Translations under genes and position numbers: made by a program
The notes under the pieces: model-generated
The model's database searches: none
What the model saw: the letters and a program-made list of their open reading frames with translations, nothing else
Told to the model about the DNA's origin: nothing
Shown: positions 24,157 to 33,383 of the stretch, piece by piece
How positions within the stretch are numbered: the first letter of the stretch is position 1
Layout: each line of letters begins with the position of its first letter
Origin: Candidatus Segetimicrobium genomatis
Lineage (GTDB): Bacteria; Sysuimicrobiota; Sysuimicrobiia; Sysuimicrobiales; Kaftiobacteriaceae
Reading direction: 5' to 3'
Length of the DNA stretch: 35,534 nucleotides
Assembly (NCBI GenBank): GCA_005882295.1
Contig: VBAI01000010.1
Coordinates: 1-35,534, forward strand

Positions 24157-25251
24157 GGCGGCGGGGCGACCGGTGGCCGCCGGCGCACCGCCAACTTCCT
24201 CGACGATATGATCCCCCACCTGCGCGGTCGTCGCTCCTCCCCCGAGATCGGGGGTGCGGATCCCGGCCTCCAGGACGCGTTCCACCGCAGTCTCCACCGC
24301 CGCGGACGCGTCCTCGCGACTGAGGGAATGGCGCAGCATCATCGCCACGCTGAGGATCGCCCCGATCGGGTTGGCAATCCCCTTCCCCGCGATATCCGGC
24401 GCAGAACCATGTACGGGCTCGTAGAAGAACGGTGGGTGGTCCCCGAGGCTGGCGGACGGGAGCAGCCCCAGCGAGCCCACAACCGCGCCGGCCTCATCGC
24501 TGAGGATGTCGCCGAATGTGTTCTCCGTTACGATGACGTCAAACATCCCGGGGGCGCGGATGAGCTGCAGGGCACAGGTATCGACCAGGAGATGCTCCAG
24601 GGTGACATCGGGAAACTCGCGCCGCACAGACTCGACGGTCTGCCGCCAGAGCCGCGATGTTTCCAGCACATTGGCCTTATCCACCGAGGTCACCTTCCGG
24701 CGGCGCCCGCGGGCCATCGCGAACGCCACCCGCGCCACCCGTCCAATCTCCTCAGTAGAGTAGCGCATCGTGTCCACGGCGCTGTCCTGGGTCCGGCCGC
24801 GGGGCTGGCCGAAGTACAGACCGCCGAGCAGTTCGCGGACGATGAGCAAGTCCGTGCCGGCGGCGACCTCTGGCCGTAACGGTGACACCGCGCCGAGCGA
24901 CGCGGACAGCCGCACCGGGCGGAGGTTGGCGAAGACGCCGAGCGCGCGGCGCAGCTGCAGCAGGCCGGCCTCAGGTCGCGCTGGACCAGGCAGGCGGTCC
25001 CACTGGGGACCACCCACTGCGCCCAGCAGTACCGCGTCAGCGCGCAGGCATGACTGCAGGGTGACGTCGGGAAGCGGCGTCCCCGTCGCGTCGGTGGCCG
25101 CTCCCCCGATTGGCAGCTCCGTGAACCCCAGGGAGAGGTGAAAGCGGACTGCTACCGCCTGCAGAACCTTGACCGCTTCGCGGATGACCTCGGGGCCTAT
25201 CCCGTCCCCGGGGAGAAGGACAACCCGGACCTCACCGGGCACGGCTGTCAA
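24076..25251 (-). CDS. leuB: 3-isopropylmalate dehydrogenase, with repeat-derived C-terminal tail
   Basis: Oxidises and decarboxylates 3-isopropylmalate with NAD in leucine synthesis. Seen are LLPGDGIGPEVI, GAVGGPQWD, RELLGGLYFGQPRG, SVDKANVLETSRLWRQTV, DTCALQLIRAPGMFDVIVTENTFGDILSDEA-type segments and EPVHGSAPDIAGKGIANP. 391 residues against about 355 normally: the extra C-terminus is two 12-residue repeats (AALQKGQTPKKR, AAFQRGQTPKKG) made by a 36-bp tandem repeat at 24085-24156. Even the TGA stop falls in the next partial repeat. A TTG start at 25251 (AGGA 4 nt upstream) is likely; GTG at 25242 is possible. It overlaps the upstream 50-codon ORF. Confidence 0.94.
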   Translation of the reverse strand: MTAVPGEVRVVLLPGDGIGPEVIREAVKVLQAVAVRFHLSLGFTELPIGGAATDATGTPLPDVTLQSCLRADAVLLGAVGGPQWDRLPGPARPEAGLLQLRRALGVFANLRPVRLSASLGAVSPLRPEVAAGTDLLIVRELLGGLYFGQPRGRTQDSAVDTMRYSTEEIGRVARVAFAMARGRRRKVTSVDKANVLETSRLWRQTVESVRREFPDVTLEHLLVDTCALQLIRAPGMFDVIVTENTFGDILSDEAGAVVGSLGLLPSASLGDHPPFFYEPVHGSAPDIAGKGIANPIGAILSVAMMLRHSLSREDASAAVETAVERVLEAGIRTPDLGGGATTAQVGDHIVEEVGGAPAATGRPAARAALQKGQTPKKRAAFQRGQTPKKGV

Positions 25252-25384
25252 ATGAATCCTGGATGCGTTCGATCACCCAGTCGGTGTCCTGAGCATCCTG
25301 CCCTCCCGGCCGACGCGGCTCTGCGAGTGCGTCGGTCAGCACCTTGAACAAGGACTCCAGATGCTCCCGGCCTGCGGACTCCAT
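25232..25384 (-). CDS. Small protein of the leu operon, 50 aa, unknown
   Basis: An ATG at 25384 with a strong GGAGG Shine-Dalgarno site begins a 50-codon frame ending 19 nt inside leuB. The product starts MESAGREHLESLFKVL, is acidic to neutral and probably helical at both ends, with DTDWVIERIQDSFDS near the C-terminus. It fills the gap between leuD and leuB and overlaps the leuB start, so it may couple leuB translation, act as a small accessory protein, or both. No family is recognised. Confidence 0.55.
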   Translation of the reverse strand: MESAGREHLESLFKVLTDALAEPRRPGGQDAQDTDWVIERIQDSFDSRAR

Positions 25385-25406
25385 CTCCTCCGACCTCCCC
25401 TACAGG

Positions 25407-25910
25407 TTACTGCCGTTCCCGCGCGAGCTCCGCGCGGACATATCCCACGATGCCTCCGGCCGTCAGCAATCGCAGCATGAACTCCGGGACCGGCGTCCCC
25501 TTGTACGCCTCGCCGCGGGTCACGTTGCGGATCACCCCGGTCGCCAGATCCACGTCAAGCTCGTCGCCCTCAGACACGCGGGCCTGGACGTCCTGGCATT
25601 CCACTACCGGCAGGCCAATGTTGAAGGCGTTGCGATAGAAGATGCGGGCGAACGACACCGCCACGATGCAGGAGATCCCCACTCCCTTGATGGCAATCGG
25701 CGCGTGCTCCCGGGAACTGCCTTGCCCGAAATTCTCCCCGGCCACCAGCACGTCGCCCGGCGCGATGCGTTGCCGCAGCGACGGGTCGAGATCTTCAAAG
25801 ACGTATTTGGCCAGTTCCGCCGGGTCGGTCGTCACCAGGTACCGGGCCGGAATGATGACGTCGGTATCGATATGGTGCCCCACCGTGTGCGCCTTGCCTC
25901 GAATCGCCAT
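25407..25910 (-). CDS. leuD: 3-isopropylmalate dehydratase small subunit
   Basis: Swivel-domain subunit that completes the LeuCD isomerase. 167 residues: HIDTDVIIPARYL, GENFGQGSSREHAPIAI and YRNAFNIGLPVV are the hallmark segments. The length is that of the short archaeal/thermophile-type LeuD rather than the roughly 200-residue proteobacterial type. The ATG at 25910 follows the leuC stop by 6 nt. Confidence 0.96.
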   Translation of the reverse strand: MAIRGKAHTVGHHIDTDVIIPARYLVTTDPAELAKYVFEDLDPSLRQRIAPGDVLVAGENFGQGSSREHAPIAIKGVGISCIVAVSFARIFYRNAFNIGLPVVECQDVQARVSEGDELDVDLATGVIRNVTRGEAYKGTPVPEFMLRLLTAGGIVGYVRAELARERQ

Positions 25911-25916
25911 GGCCGT

Positions 25917-27197
25917 CTACACTGGCACCGGGTCGCGCACGACCTCGTCGGGATGCACGAGTTTGCCCGCCACCGCCGCGGCGGCCGCCACCGCTGCGTT
26001 GCTGAGATACACCTTGCTGCCGCGATGTCCCATCCGGCCTACGAAATTGCGACTGCTGGTGGACACACACACCTCCCCGTCGGCCAGGACCCCCATGTGC
26101 CCGCCGATGCATGGTCCGCATGTAGAGGTGCTGAAGGCCGCGCCCGCGTCGAGAAAGATCTGCACCAGCCCCTCGTCCAGCGCCTGGCGGTAGACGGCCG
26201 GGGTCGCGGGGATGACCAGCAGCCGGGTGCGGGGATGCACCTTCCGCCCGGCCAGGACCCTGGCCGCCAGGCGCATGTCTTCGATGCGCCCGTTGGTGCA
26301 GGTGCCGATGAAGCACTGGTCCACCTTCACGCCCCCTACCTCCCGCACCGACACGACGTTGCCGGGAGAGGCCGGCGCCGACACGACCGGATCCAGGGTG
26401 GACACGTCGACCTCGCGCACATCCACGTAGCTCGCGCCGGGGTCGCTCCGGTAGACGGTGATCGCCCGGCGAGCACGGGGTCGTATCCATTCCAGCACCA
26501 CATCGTCGGCCTCCATAATGCCGTTCTTCGCCCCGGCCTCAACGGCCATGTTTGTGATCGAGAACCGCTCGTCCATCGTCAGGTGTGTCAGGGTATCGCC
26601 GCAGAACTCCATCGCGCCATACCGGGCGCCGTCCACGCCGATCTCGCCGATGACTTTCAGGATCAGATCCTTCCCCGTCACCCATGGCCGCGGCCGCCCG
26701 TGGAAGACAAACTTCATCGACTCCGGGACGCGCAGCCACAACCGGCCCAGAGCCATCGCAGCGGCGAGGTCGGACGAGCCGACGCCTGTCGAGAACGCCC
26801 CCAGCGCGCCGTGATTGCACGTGTGGGAGTCTGCGCCGACGAAGACATCCCCCGGCACAACGTAGCCCAGTTCGGCCAGCAGGACGTGGGCGATCCCTGA
26901 ACGTCCGACGTCGAAGAAGTGCGGCAGGTTGTGCCCGTCGACAAAGTCCCTTGTGATCTTGCACTGCTGCGCCGAGGCGATGTCTTTGTTGGGGACGTAG
27001 TGATCGAAGACAAAGGCGACCCGGTCAGGATCAAAGACCTGCGCGACGCCCATCTTCTCGAACTCCTTGATCGCCAGCGGCGCGGTGATGTCGTTGGCGA
27101 ATAGGAAGTCGACCGTGCAGTCAATGAGCTCGCCCGGATGGACCTCGGGCCGGCCGGCGTGGGCCGCCAGGATCTTCTCCGTCATCGTCATGGCCAT
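25917..27197 (-). CDS. leuC: 3-isopropylmalate dehydratase large subunit
   Basis: Aconitase-family [4Fe-4S] subunit interconverting 2- and 3-isopropylmalate. About 426 residues in the HacA/LeuC2 size class that pairs with short LeuD. Visible are MTEKILAAHAG, VDFLFANDITAPLA, the cluster Cys regions FIGTCTNGR and TCGPCIGG, and GADSHTCNHGALGAF. The frame stays open upstream into a repeat (27219-27312); ATG at 27197 is chosen, with GAGGGGG 10-11 nt before it, and in-frame ATGs at 27191 and 27185 are alternatives. Confidence 0.95.
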   Translation of the reverse strand: MAMTMTEKILAAHAGRPEVHPGELIDCTVDFLFANDITAPLAIKEFEKMGVAQVFDPDRVAFVFDHYVPNKDIASAQQCKITRDFVDGHNLPHFFDVGRSGIAHVLLAELGYVVPGDVFVGADSHTCNHGALGAFSTGVGSSDLAAAMALGRLWLRVPESMKFVFHGRPRPWVTGKDLILKVIGEIGVDGARYGAMEFCGDTLTHLTMDERFSITNMAVEAGAKNGIMEADDVVLEWIRPRARRAITVYRSDPGASYVDVREVDVSTLDPVVSAPASPGNVVSVREVGGVKVDQCFIGTCTNGRIEDMRLAARVLAGRKVHPRTRLLVIPATPAVYRQALDEGLVQIFLDAGAAFSTSTCGPCIGGHMGVLADGEVCVSTSSRNFVGRMGHRGSKVYLSNAAVAAAAAVAGKLVHPDEVVRDPVPV

Positions 27198-27219
27198 GGC
27201 TATGACATCCCCCTCTTCG

Positions 27220-28854
<1,635 letters not shown>

Positions 28855-28862
28855 GAGACGCC

Positions 28863-29885
28863 TCAGGGCGTACCGACTGGCTGCTTGGTCCCTTTGCGGG
28901 ACAGCCAGGGCATCATCGCCCGCAGCCGCCGGCCTACGTCTTCAATCGGGTGCGCCTGCTCCTGCTTGCGCTGCTCCTTGAAGTTCGGCCGCCCGGCCTG
29001 GTTCTCGCTCACCCACTCCCGGGCAAACGTCCCATCCTGCACCTCACGCAGAATCCGTTTCATCTCGGCGCGCACCCGGTCGCTGATCACCCGGTGGCCG
29101 CGGCTGTAGTCGCCGTATTCGGCGGTATCCGACACAGAGTACCGCATGTAGGACAGCCCGCCCTCGTACATCAGATCCACGATCAGCTTCATCTCATGCA
29201 GGCACTCGAAGTAGGCAATCTCCGGCTGGTAGCCTGCCTCGACGAGGATGTCGAAGCCCGTCTTGATCAGGCTGGAAATCCCACCGCACAGCACGGTCTG
29301 CTCGCCGAACAGATCGGTTTCGGTCTCTTCCTTGAACGTGGTTTCGATGACCCCGGCTTTCGTGCAGCCGACCGCGCGGCCGTAGGCCAGGGCGGTCTCC
29401 TTCGCGTGTCCCGTCACATTCTGGTGCACGGCCAGCAGCCCGGGCACCCCCACGCCTTCCACGAACAACTCCCGCATGCGATGGCCCGGCGCCTTCGGCG
29501 CGATCATCACCACGTCCACCGTGGGAGCAGGGACGATCTGTCCGAAGTGAATATTGAACCCGTGGGCAAAGAGGAGCGCGGCCCCGGGCCGCAGCGCCGG
29601 ACCAATTTCCTGCTCATAAATGCTTCGCTGCACGTGGTCCGGCGCGAGCATGGCCACCAGGTCGGCCTTCGCCGCGGCATCACCAACGGTGGCGACCCGA
29701 AACCCGTCCCCTTCGGCCTTGGCCCAGGACGGGCTGCCCCGGTACAAACCGACGACGACGCTCACACCGCTGTCCCGAAGGTTCTGGGCATGGGCGTGGC
29801 CCTGGCTGCCGTAACCGATGACGGCCACGGTTTTCCCCCGCAGCGGCTCCAGCGACGCATCCTTGTCGTAGTAGATGGTGGCCAT
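28863..29885 (-). CDS. ilvC: Ketol-acid reductoisomerase
   Basis: Class I (340-residue) KARI that isomerises and reduces acetolactate or acetohydroxybutyrate. NAD(P) Rossmann motif [19 protein letters not shown], then [15 protein letters not shown]-type substrate region and metal ligands in [16 protein letters not shown] and [16 protein letters not shown]. The cofactor-loop GLYRGSPSW keeps an Arg and Ser, suggesting NADPH. GGGGGGA lies 7 nt before the ATG. Confidence 0.97.
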   Translation of the reverse strand: MATIYYDKDASLEPLRGKTVAVIGYGSQGHAHAQNLRDSGVSVVVGLYRGSPSWAKAEGDGFRVATVGDAAAKADLVAMLAPDHVQRSIYEQEIGPALRPGAALLFAHGFNIHFGQIVPAPTVDVVMIAPKAPGHRMRELFVEGVGVPGLLAVHQNVTGHAKETALAYGRAVGCTKAGVIETTFKEETETDLFGEQTVLCGGISSLIKTGFDILVEAGYQPEIAYFECLHEMKLIVDLMYEGGLSYMRYSVSDTAEYGDYSRGHRVISDRVRAEMKRILREVQDGTFAREWVSENQAGRPNFKEQRKQEQAHPIEDVGRRLRAMMPWLSRKGTKQPVGTP

Positions 29886-29905
29886 TAATATCCCCCCGAC
29901 ACTTT

Positions 29906-29984
29906 GTCATTGCGAGGCCCGAAGGGCTGAAGCAATCTCCGTGACCAGGGGATCGCCACGGCCCCTGCGGGGCCTCGCGATGAC
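29906..29984. mobile_element. MITE-like element between ilvN and ilvC
   Basis: 79 bp bounded by imperfect terminal inverted repeats: GTCATTGCGAGGCCC at the left and the complement of GGGGCCTCGCGATGAC at the right. It carries AAGCAATCTC and an internal GGCCCCTGCGGGGCC hairpin. GTCATTGCGAG...AAGCAATC is a repeat family I recognise from many unrelated bacterial genomes. It lies in the ilv operon without breaking a gene. Confidence 0.8.
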
Positions 29985-30000
29985 GCGGTCTACGCCCGCG

Positions 30001-30501
30001 TCACGTGTTCTGTGATCCCCGCACGAGGGTGACCTGGCCTGTGCGGGCCATCTCCCGGATGCCGTATTTGGTCAGCAGGGTGACAAAGGCGTCGACTTTC
30101 TCGCCCCTGCCGGTGACTTCCAGCGTCATCGTCTTGTCGGTGAGGTCCACCACGCTGGCGCGGAAGACGTTGGCGATCTCCATGATCTCCAGCCGTGTCC
30201 CCGGTGTGACATTGACCTTGATCAGCGCCAGCTCGCGATCGACCGCTGGGGTGCTGTCCAGCGACGTCGCCCGAAGCACTTCGACCAGCTTGCGCAGTTG
30301 CTTGGCAAACTGCTCCGTACGCTCCGGCGCCGTGTCCACCACGATCGTCATCCGGGAGATGCTCGGATCCTCTGTGGGCCCAACAGACAGGCTGTGGATG
30401 TTCACACCCCGCCTGCGGATCAGTCCCGCCACACGCACCAGCACCCCCGGTGCATTCTGCACCAGCACCGAGATGGTGGCCGCGTGTTGCAGGTCAGTCA
30501 T
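30001..30501 (-). CDS. ilvN: Acetolactate synthase small (regulatory) subunit
   Basis: 166 residues. An N-terminal ACT domain (ATISVLVQNAPGVLVRVAGLIRRRGVNIHSL) binds valine for feedback inhibition, and a second C-terminal ACT-like domain (LALIKVNV, VVDLTDKTMTLEVTG) follows. The same gene is called ilvH in some species. It overlaps the ilvB stop by 8 nt, so the two subunits are translationally coupled. Confidence 0.96.
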   Translation of the reverse strand: MTDLQHAATISVLVQNAPGVLVRVAGLIRRRGVNIHSLSVGPTEDPSISRMTIVVDTAPERTEQFAKQLRKLVEVLRATSLDSTPAVDRELALIKVNVTPGTRLEIMEIANVFRASVVDLTDKTMTLEVTGRGEKVDAFVTLLTKYGIREMARTGQVTLVRGSQNT

Positions 30502-32221
30502 CCAGGATCATCTCCGCCACCGACTGCCCGGACGGAATCATCGGCAGGCAGTTCTCCTCCGGGTCGCAGAGGATGTCGACCACGCACGGCACACCTTCCG
30601 TGGCCAGCGCGGTGCGCAGGGCCCCCTCAACCTCTTCGGGCCGCTCGACGCGGATGCCGCGTGCGCCGTAGGCGTCGCCCAGCTTGGCGAAGTCAGGGTT
30701 GCGCAGGATGGATGATGAGAAGCGGCCGCGGTAGAAGAACGACTGCCACTGCCGGACCATGCCGAGCGCGCCGTTGTTGAGGATGAAAATCGGCAGGCTC
30801 AGCCGATGCTCCACCGCGGTAATCAGGTCCTGCATGGTCATCTGGAACCCGCCGTCACCCACCAGGGCCAGGACCTGCTTGTCCGGACGCGCGAACTTGG
30901 CGCCCAGGGCGGCCGGGAAGCCGAAGCCCATGGCCCCCAGCCCGCCGGAAGAGATGAAGGTGCGGGGTTCGCGGCACTTGTACCACTGGGCCATCCACAT
31001 CTGATGCTGGCCGACGTCGGTGGCCACAATGGCCTGCCCGCCGGTCAGCCGGTTGAGCAGGTCACAGACATACTGGTGGCTGATGCGACCATCGCGCTGC
31101 CGGTAGCGGAACGGATACTTCTCCCGCCACTCCTCAATTTGTTTCCACCACGCCTCAATCTTCGGGGCACGCACCAACGGCACGAGCGCAGCCAGCACCC
31201 GCTTGGCGTCGCCAACGATGGGGATGTGCGCCGGCTTGTTCTTCCCAATCTCGGCCGGGTCGATGTCGATATGGATGAACCGGGCGTGAGGGGCAAAATC
31301 CTTGAGCCGGCCGGTGACGCGGTCGTCGAAGCGCACCCCCACCGCCAGAATGACGTCGGCGCGGTTGATGGCCCAGTTGGCAAAGGCGCTGCCGTGCATG
31401 CCGAGCATGCCCAGACAGCGCGGGTGTGTCTCATCCATCGCCCCCTTGCCCATCAGCGTGAGCGCGACAGGGATGCCGGTCCGGTCGGCCAGCGCCGTGA
31501 GCTCAGGCGTGGCCCCGCTGCTGAGGATGCCCCCTCCGGCGTAGACGATGGGGCGCTCCGCCGCGGACAGCGCCTCGGCCGCCTCGGCGATCTGGCTGGG
31601 GTTGCCGTCTAGCACCGGCCGGTACCCCGGGAGCGCGGGCTCCTCATCGAAATCCGGCTCGCACAGTTCCTGAGACACGTCGCGCGGGATATCTACCAGC
31701 ACCGGGCCAGGCCGCCCGGTTCCGGCCAAGTGGAACGCCGCGCGGACGGCGTTGGGGATATCGACCGCACGCATCACGAGCGTGTTGTACTTGGTGATGG
31801 GCATGGTAATACCGGTGACGTCGGCTTCCTGGAAGGCATCGTTGCCGATCACCGGCCGCGGCACCTGCCCCGTGATCGCAACCACCGGGACGGAATCCAT
31901 CATCGCGTCGGTGAGCCCGGTGATGAGGTTCGTAGCGCCGGGGCCCGACGTCGCTGTGCACACCCCCACGCGGCCGGAAGCGCGCGCGTATCCCACGGCC
32001 GCATGGGCGGCGACCTGCTCATGGCGGACGAGAATATGATGGATATCCTGCGCATCGTACAGCGCGTCATAGATTGGAAGCGACGCGCCGCCCGGGTGGC
32101 CGAAGAGGACCTCGACACCTTCCCGCCGGAGCGACTCCACAAGCGTCTGCGCGCCGTTCATCTGGCGGGACCGCACGGCCGGAGCCGGCGGTTTTGAGGC
32201 CGTGATCTGGCGAGCCATCAT
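30494..32221 (-). CDS. ilvB: Acetolactate synthase large (catalytic) subunit
   Basis: ThDP/FAD enzyme that condenses two pyruvates, or pyruvate with 2-ketobutyrate. Features: FGHPGGASLPIYDAL, the catalytic Glu in LVRHEQVAAHAAVGYARASG, QVPRPVIGNDAFQEADV, FAD-binding middle domain with VGVRFDDRVTGRL, and the ThDP/Mg motif GDGGFQMTMQDLITAVEHRL...NNGALGMV. 575 residues. AGGTGA lies before two consecutive ATGs (32221 and 32218); the spacing favours the second slightly. First gene of the operon behind the riboswitch/T-box leader. Confidence 0.97.
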   Translation of the reverse strand: MMARQITASKPPAPAVRSRQMNGAQTLVESLRREGVEVLFGHPGGASLPIYDALYDAQDIHHILVRHEQVAAHAAVGYARASGRVGVCTATSGPGATNLITGLTDAMMDSVPVVAITGQVPRPVIGNDAFQEADVTGITMPITKYNTLVMRAVDIPNAVRAAFHLAGTGRPGPVLVDIPRDVSQELCEPDFDEEPALPGYRPVLDGNPSQIAEAAEALSAAERPIVYAGGGILSSGATPELTALADRTGIPVALTLMGKGAMDETHPRCLGMLGMHGSAFANWAINRADVILAVGVRFDDRVTGRLKDFAPHARFIHIDIDPAEIGKNKPAHIPIVGDAKRVLAALVPLVRAPKIEAWWKQIEEWREKYPFRYRQRDGRISHQYVCDLLNRLTGGQAIVATDVGQHQMWMAQWYKCREPRTFISSGGLGAMGFGFPAALGAKFARPDKQVLALVGDGGFQMTMQDLITAVEHRLSLPIFILNNGALGMVRQWQSFFYRGRFSSSILRNPDFAKLGDAYGARGIRVERPEEVEGALRTALATEGVPCVVDILCDPEENCLPMIPSGQSVAEMILDD

Positions 32222-32243
32222 CCCTCACCTCGCGAAGAAGCCG

Positions 32244-32292
32244 ATAAAAAATACAGACCGCGGGCCCACCCTAAGGGCGGATGCTCCGCGGT
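32244..32292 (-). terminator. T-box-controlled terminator of the ilv-leu operon
   Basis: ACCGCGG (part of the T-box itself, 32286-32292) pairs with CCGCGGT (32257-32263), with an inner CCGCCC/GGGTGG stem, followed by ATTTTTT. It is mutually exclusive with the T-box antiterminator. Confidence 0.85.
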
Positions 32293-32316
32293 ACCACCTT
32301 AGTTCCCGCCAACAGA

Positions 32317-32376
32317 GTTGAAGAGTCCGAAAGTTGAAGAGTTGGATCCAACTTTCCAACTCTCCAACTTTTCAAC
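32317..32376. repeat. Short-repeat hairpin inside the ilv T-box leader
   Basis: On the minus strand GTTGAAAAGTTGGAGAGTTG and AAAGTTGGATCCAACT, then CTTCAACTTTC and CTCTTCAAC, form units of (A)AGTTGGA in one orientation followed by their complement. They can fold as one long imperfect stem closed by GTTGAA/TTCAAC around GGATCC. The unit pattern parallels the other short-repeat arrays in this window. Confidence 0.75.
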
Positions 32377-32554
32377 CTCTGTCAGAGGGCTCTCAGCCCG
32401 ATCACGGGGGGATCCGGCGGCGCCTACCTCAGTCGGCACCACGGCTTGGGGACGAGTTCGGCGGCCGTTTGCTACCGGTTCCCAGAACTCCCGGTTTTCT
32501 TGAAAAGCAACCGGCTGCCTACTACTTCCCCGCCTCGCCTTGCGGCGTACGATG

Positions 32555-32602
32555 AAAAAGCCTGAGCGATAGATTCTTGAGGAACCTATCCCTCAGGCTT
32601 TT
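32555..32602 (-). terminator. Terminator of the ykkC-class riboswitch
   Basis: Minus strand AAAAGCCTGAGGGATAG and CTATCGCTCAGGCTTTTT form a stem of about 16 bp with one mismatch and a loop of about 13 nt, ending in five T. Its 5' arm contains TGAGGG (32590-32595), the 3' strand of aptamer P1, so aptamer and terminator compete. Confidence 0.85.
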
Positions 32603-32706
32603 CCCCTGACGGTGTAGCGGCCCCGAGGACCGCCTGCGCCGCTCGGACCAACCGGCCCTTGTGGGAGCCGTGGAACCCTAGGCGCACTTCCTCGTGCTAT
32701 TGAGGG
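32590..32706 (-). ncRNA. ykkC-class riboswitch aptamer, probable ppGpp sensor (subtype 2a)
   Basis: The minus strand carries the conserved ykkC blocks in order: GCGCCTAGGGTTCC, GGCCGGTTGGTCCGAGCGGC, GCAGGCGG, GCCGCTACACCGT, and GGGGAAAAGCC. P1 is CCCTCA (32701-32706) with TGAGGG (32590-32595). ykkC subtypes sense guanidine, ppGpp, PRPP or (d)ADP. The ppGpp subtype is the one known to precede branched-chain amino-acid genes, so ppGpp is inferred from context, not from a diagnostic base. Ligand-stabilised P1 would sequester the terminator's 5' arm, an ON switch during starvation. Confidence 0.8.
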
Positions 32707-32716
32707 CTTTTTAAGG

Positions 32717-32745
32717 ACGTTAGCAAAGGCGCGGCCGGATGTCAA
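32717..32745 (-). promoter_or_regulatory. Promoter of the ilv-leu operon
   Basis: Minus strand TTGACA (32740-32745), 17-nt spacer ending in TGC, TAACGT (32717-32722). Transcription should start near 32710, a few bases before P1 of the riboswitch, giving a leader of about 490 nt. Confidence 0.8.
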
Positions 32746-32817
32746 CCCCTGAAAGTCACGCGGGGACGAGTCGGGGGCGGAACCTCACACGCGCCCCATC
32801 CGTCAAGGACAATAGGA

Positions 32818-33321
32818 ATGCCGCGCGAAGGAGTCACCACGGCCATGACACGTGGTCTTCACACGCGCTTGCTCATCTGCATCGGAATCGTCGCGGGGGC
32901 ACTGCTTCCGGTCTCTGCGCAAAGTGGTACTGACGTCCCGTTTGTCACGATCGCTGCGGGAACGGTCTCCGGGATTCGCCATCTTGTTCACGTCATCATC
33001 CGGGATCAGCCTGCCTGGGAAAGTCTGTGGCGCCGCCACTCGGGTTCAATGGTAGCTCCACCCGTGGACTTCAGCCACAGTATGGCGATTGCTGTATTTG
33101 CCGGAGAGTTCACCGAGCCAGCGGCCTTGACGATCGTGCGAATTCGTCGCGAAGGCAACCGGCTGGTCGTTCTGTACCGATCGGGTCCGACGCGTCCGGC
33201 GCTGGATGGCGCAAGTACCGTCCCGGTAACGCCGTTTCACATTGTCAGGACAGCCCGCGCGATGCTGACGGTCACGTTTTCCGAGATCAACACGCCCCCA
33301 GTCGTGGTGCCGCCACCCTGA
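32818..33321 (+). CDS. Secreted protein with PrcB C-terminal-like domain
   Basis: 167 residues. A signal peptide (LLICIGIVAGALLPVSAQ) is followed by VSGIRHLVHVIIRDQPAWESLWRRH, PPVDFSHSMAIAVFAGE and LTIVRIRREGNRLVVLYRSG, ending in PVTPFHIVRT. The W..LW.....P.VDFS..MAIAVF.GE pattern is that of the PrcB C-terminal domain, found in a protease-complex protein of spirochaetes and in many secreted proteins of unknown role. The ATG at 32818 has AAGGA 8 nt upstream; ATG at 32845 with GGAG at 11 nt gives a shorter signal peptide. Divergent from the ilv-leu operon. Confidence 0.78.
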   Translation: MPREGVTTAMTRGLHTRLLICIGIVAGALLPVSAQSGTDVPFVTIAAGTVSGIRHLVHVIIRDQPAWESLWRRHSGSMVAPPVDFSHSMAIAVFAGEFTEPAALTIVRIRREGNRLVVLYRSGPTRPALDGASTVPVTPFHIVRTARAMLTVTFSEINTPPVVVPPP

Positions 33322-33332
33322 CGTGTACGCGT

Positions 33333-33373
33333 GCTGTGGGCCTCGCGCAGATTTGCCGCCCGAGGCCCACAGC
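33333..33373. terminator. Bidirectional terminator between convergent genes
   Basis: GCTGTGGGCCTCG and CGAGGCCCACAGC form a perfect 13-bp stem with a 15-nt loop between the PrcB-like gene and the propeller gene. U-tracts are poor on both sides. Confidence 0.75.
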
Positions 33374-33383
33374 CTCTCTGTCC

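Larger units (their letters stand above)
32244..32550 (-). promoter_or_regulatory. T-box leader of the ilv-leu operon (Ile specifier ATC)
   Basis: The T-box core GGTGGTACCGCGG is at 32286-32298. Stem I base CGGGG/CCCCG, 5' specifier-loop side AAGTAGTA (AGTA motif), 3' side GGATC. The codon one nucleotide before the closing base is ATC (32411-32413), the same spacing as GTC in the valS leader, so it should read uncharged tRNA-Ile. Between stem I and the T-box lies an unusual repeat-built hairpin (32317-32376) where stem III would be. The leader sits downstream of a complete riboswitch with its own terminator. Confidence 0.88.
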
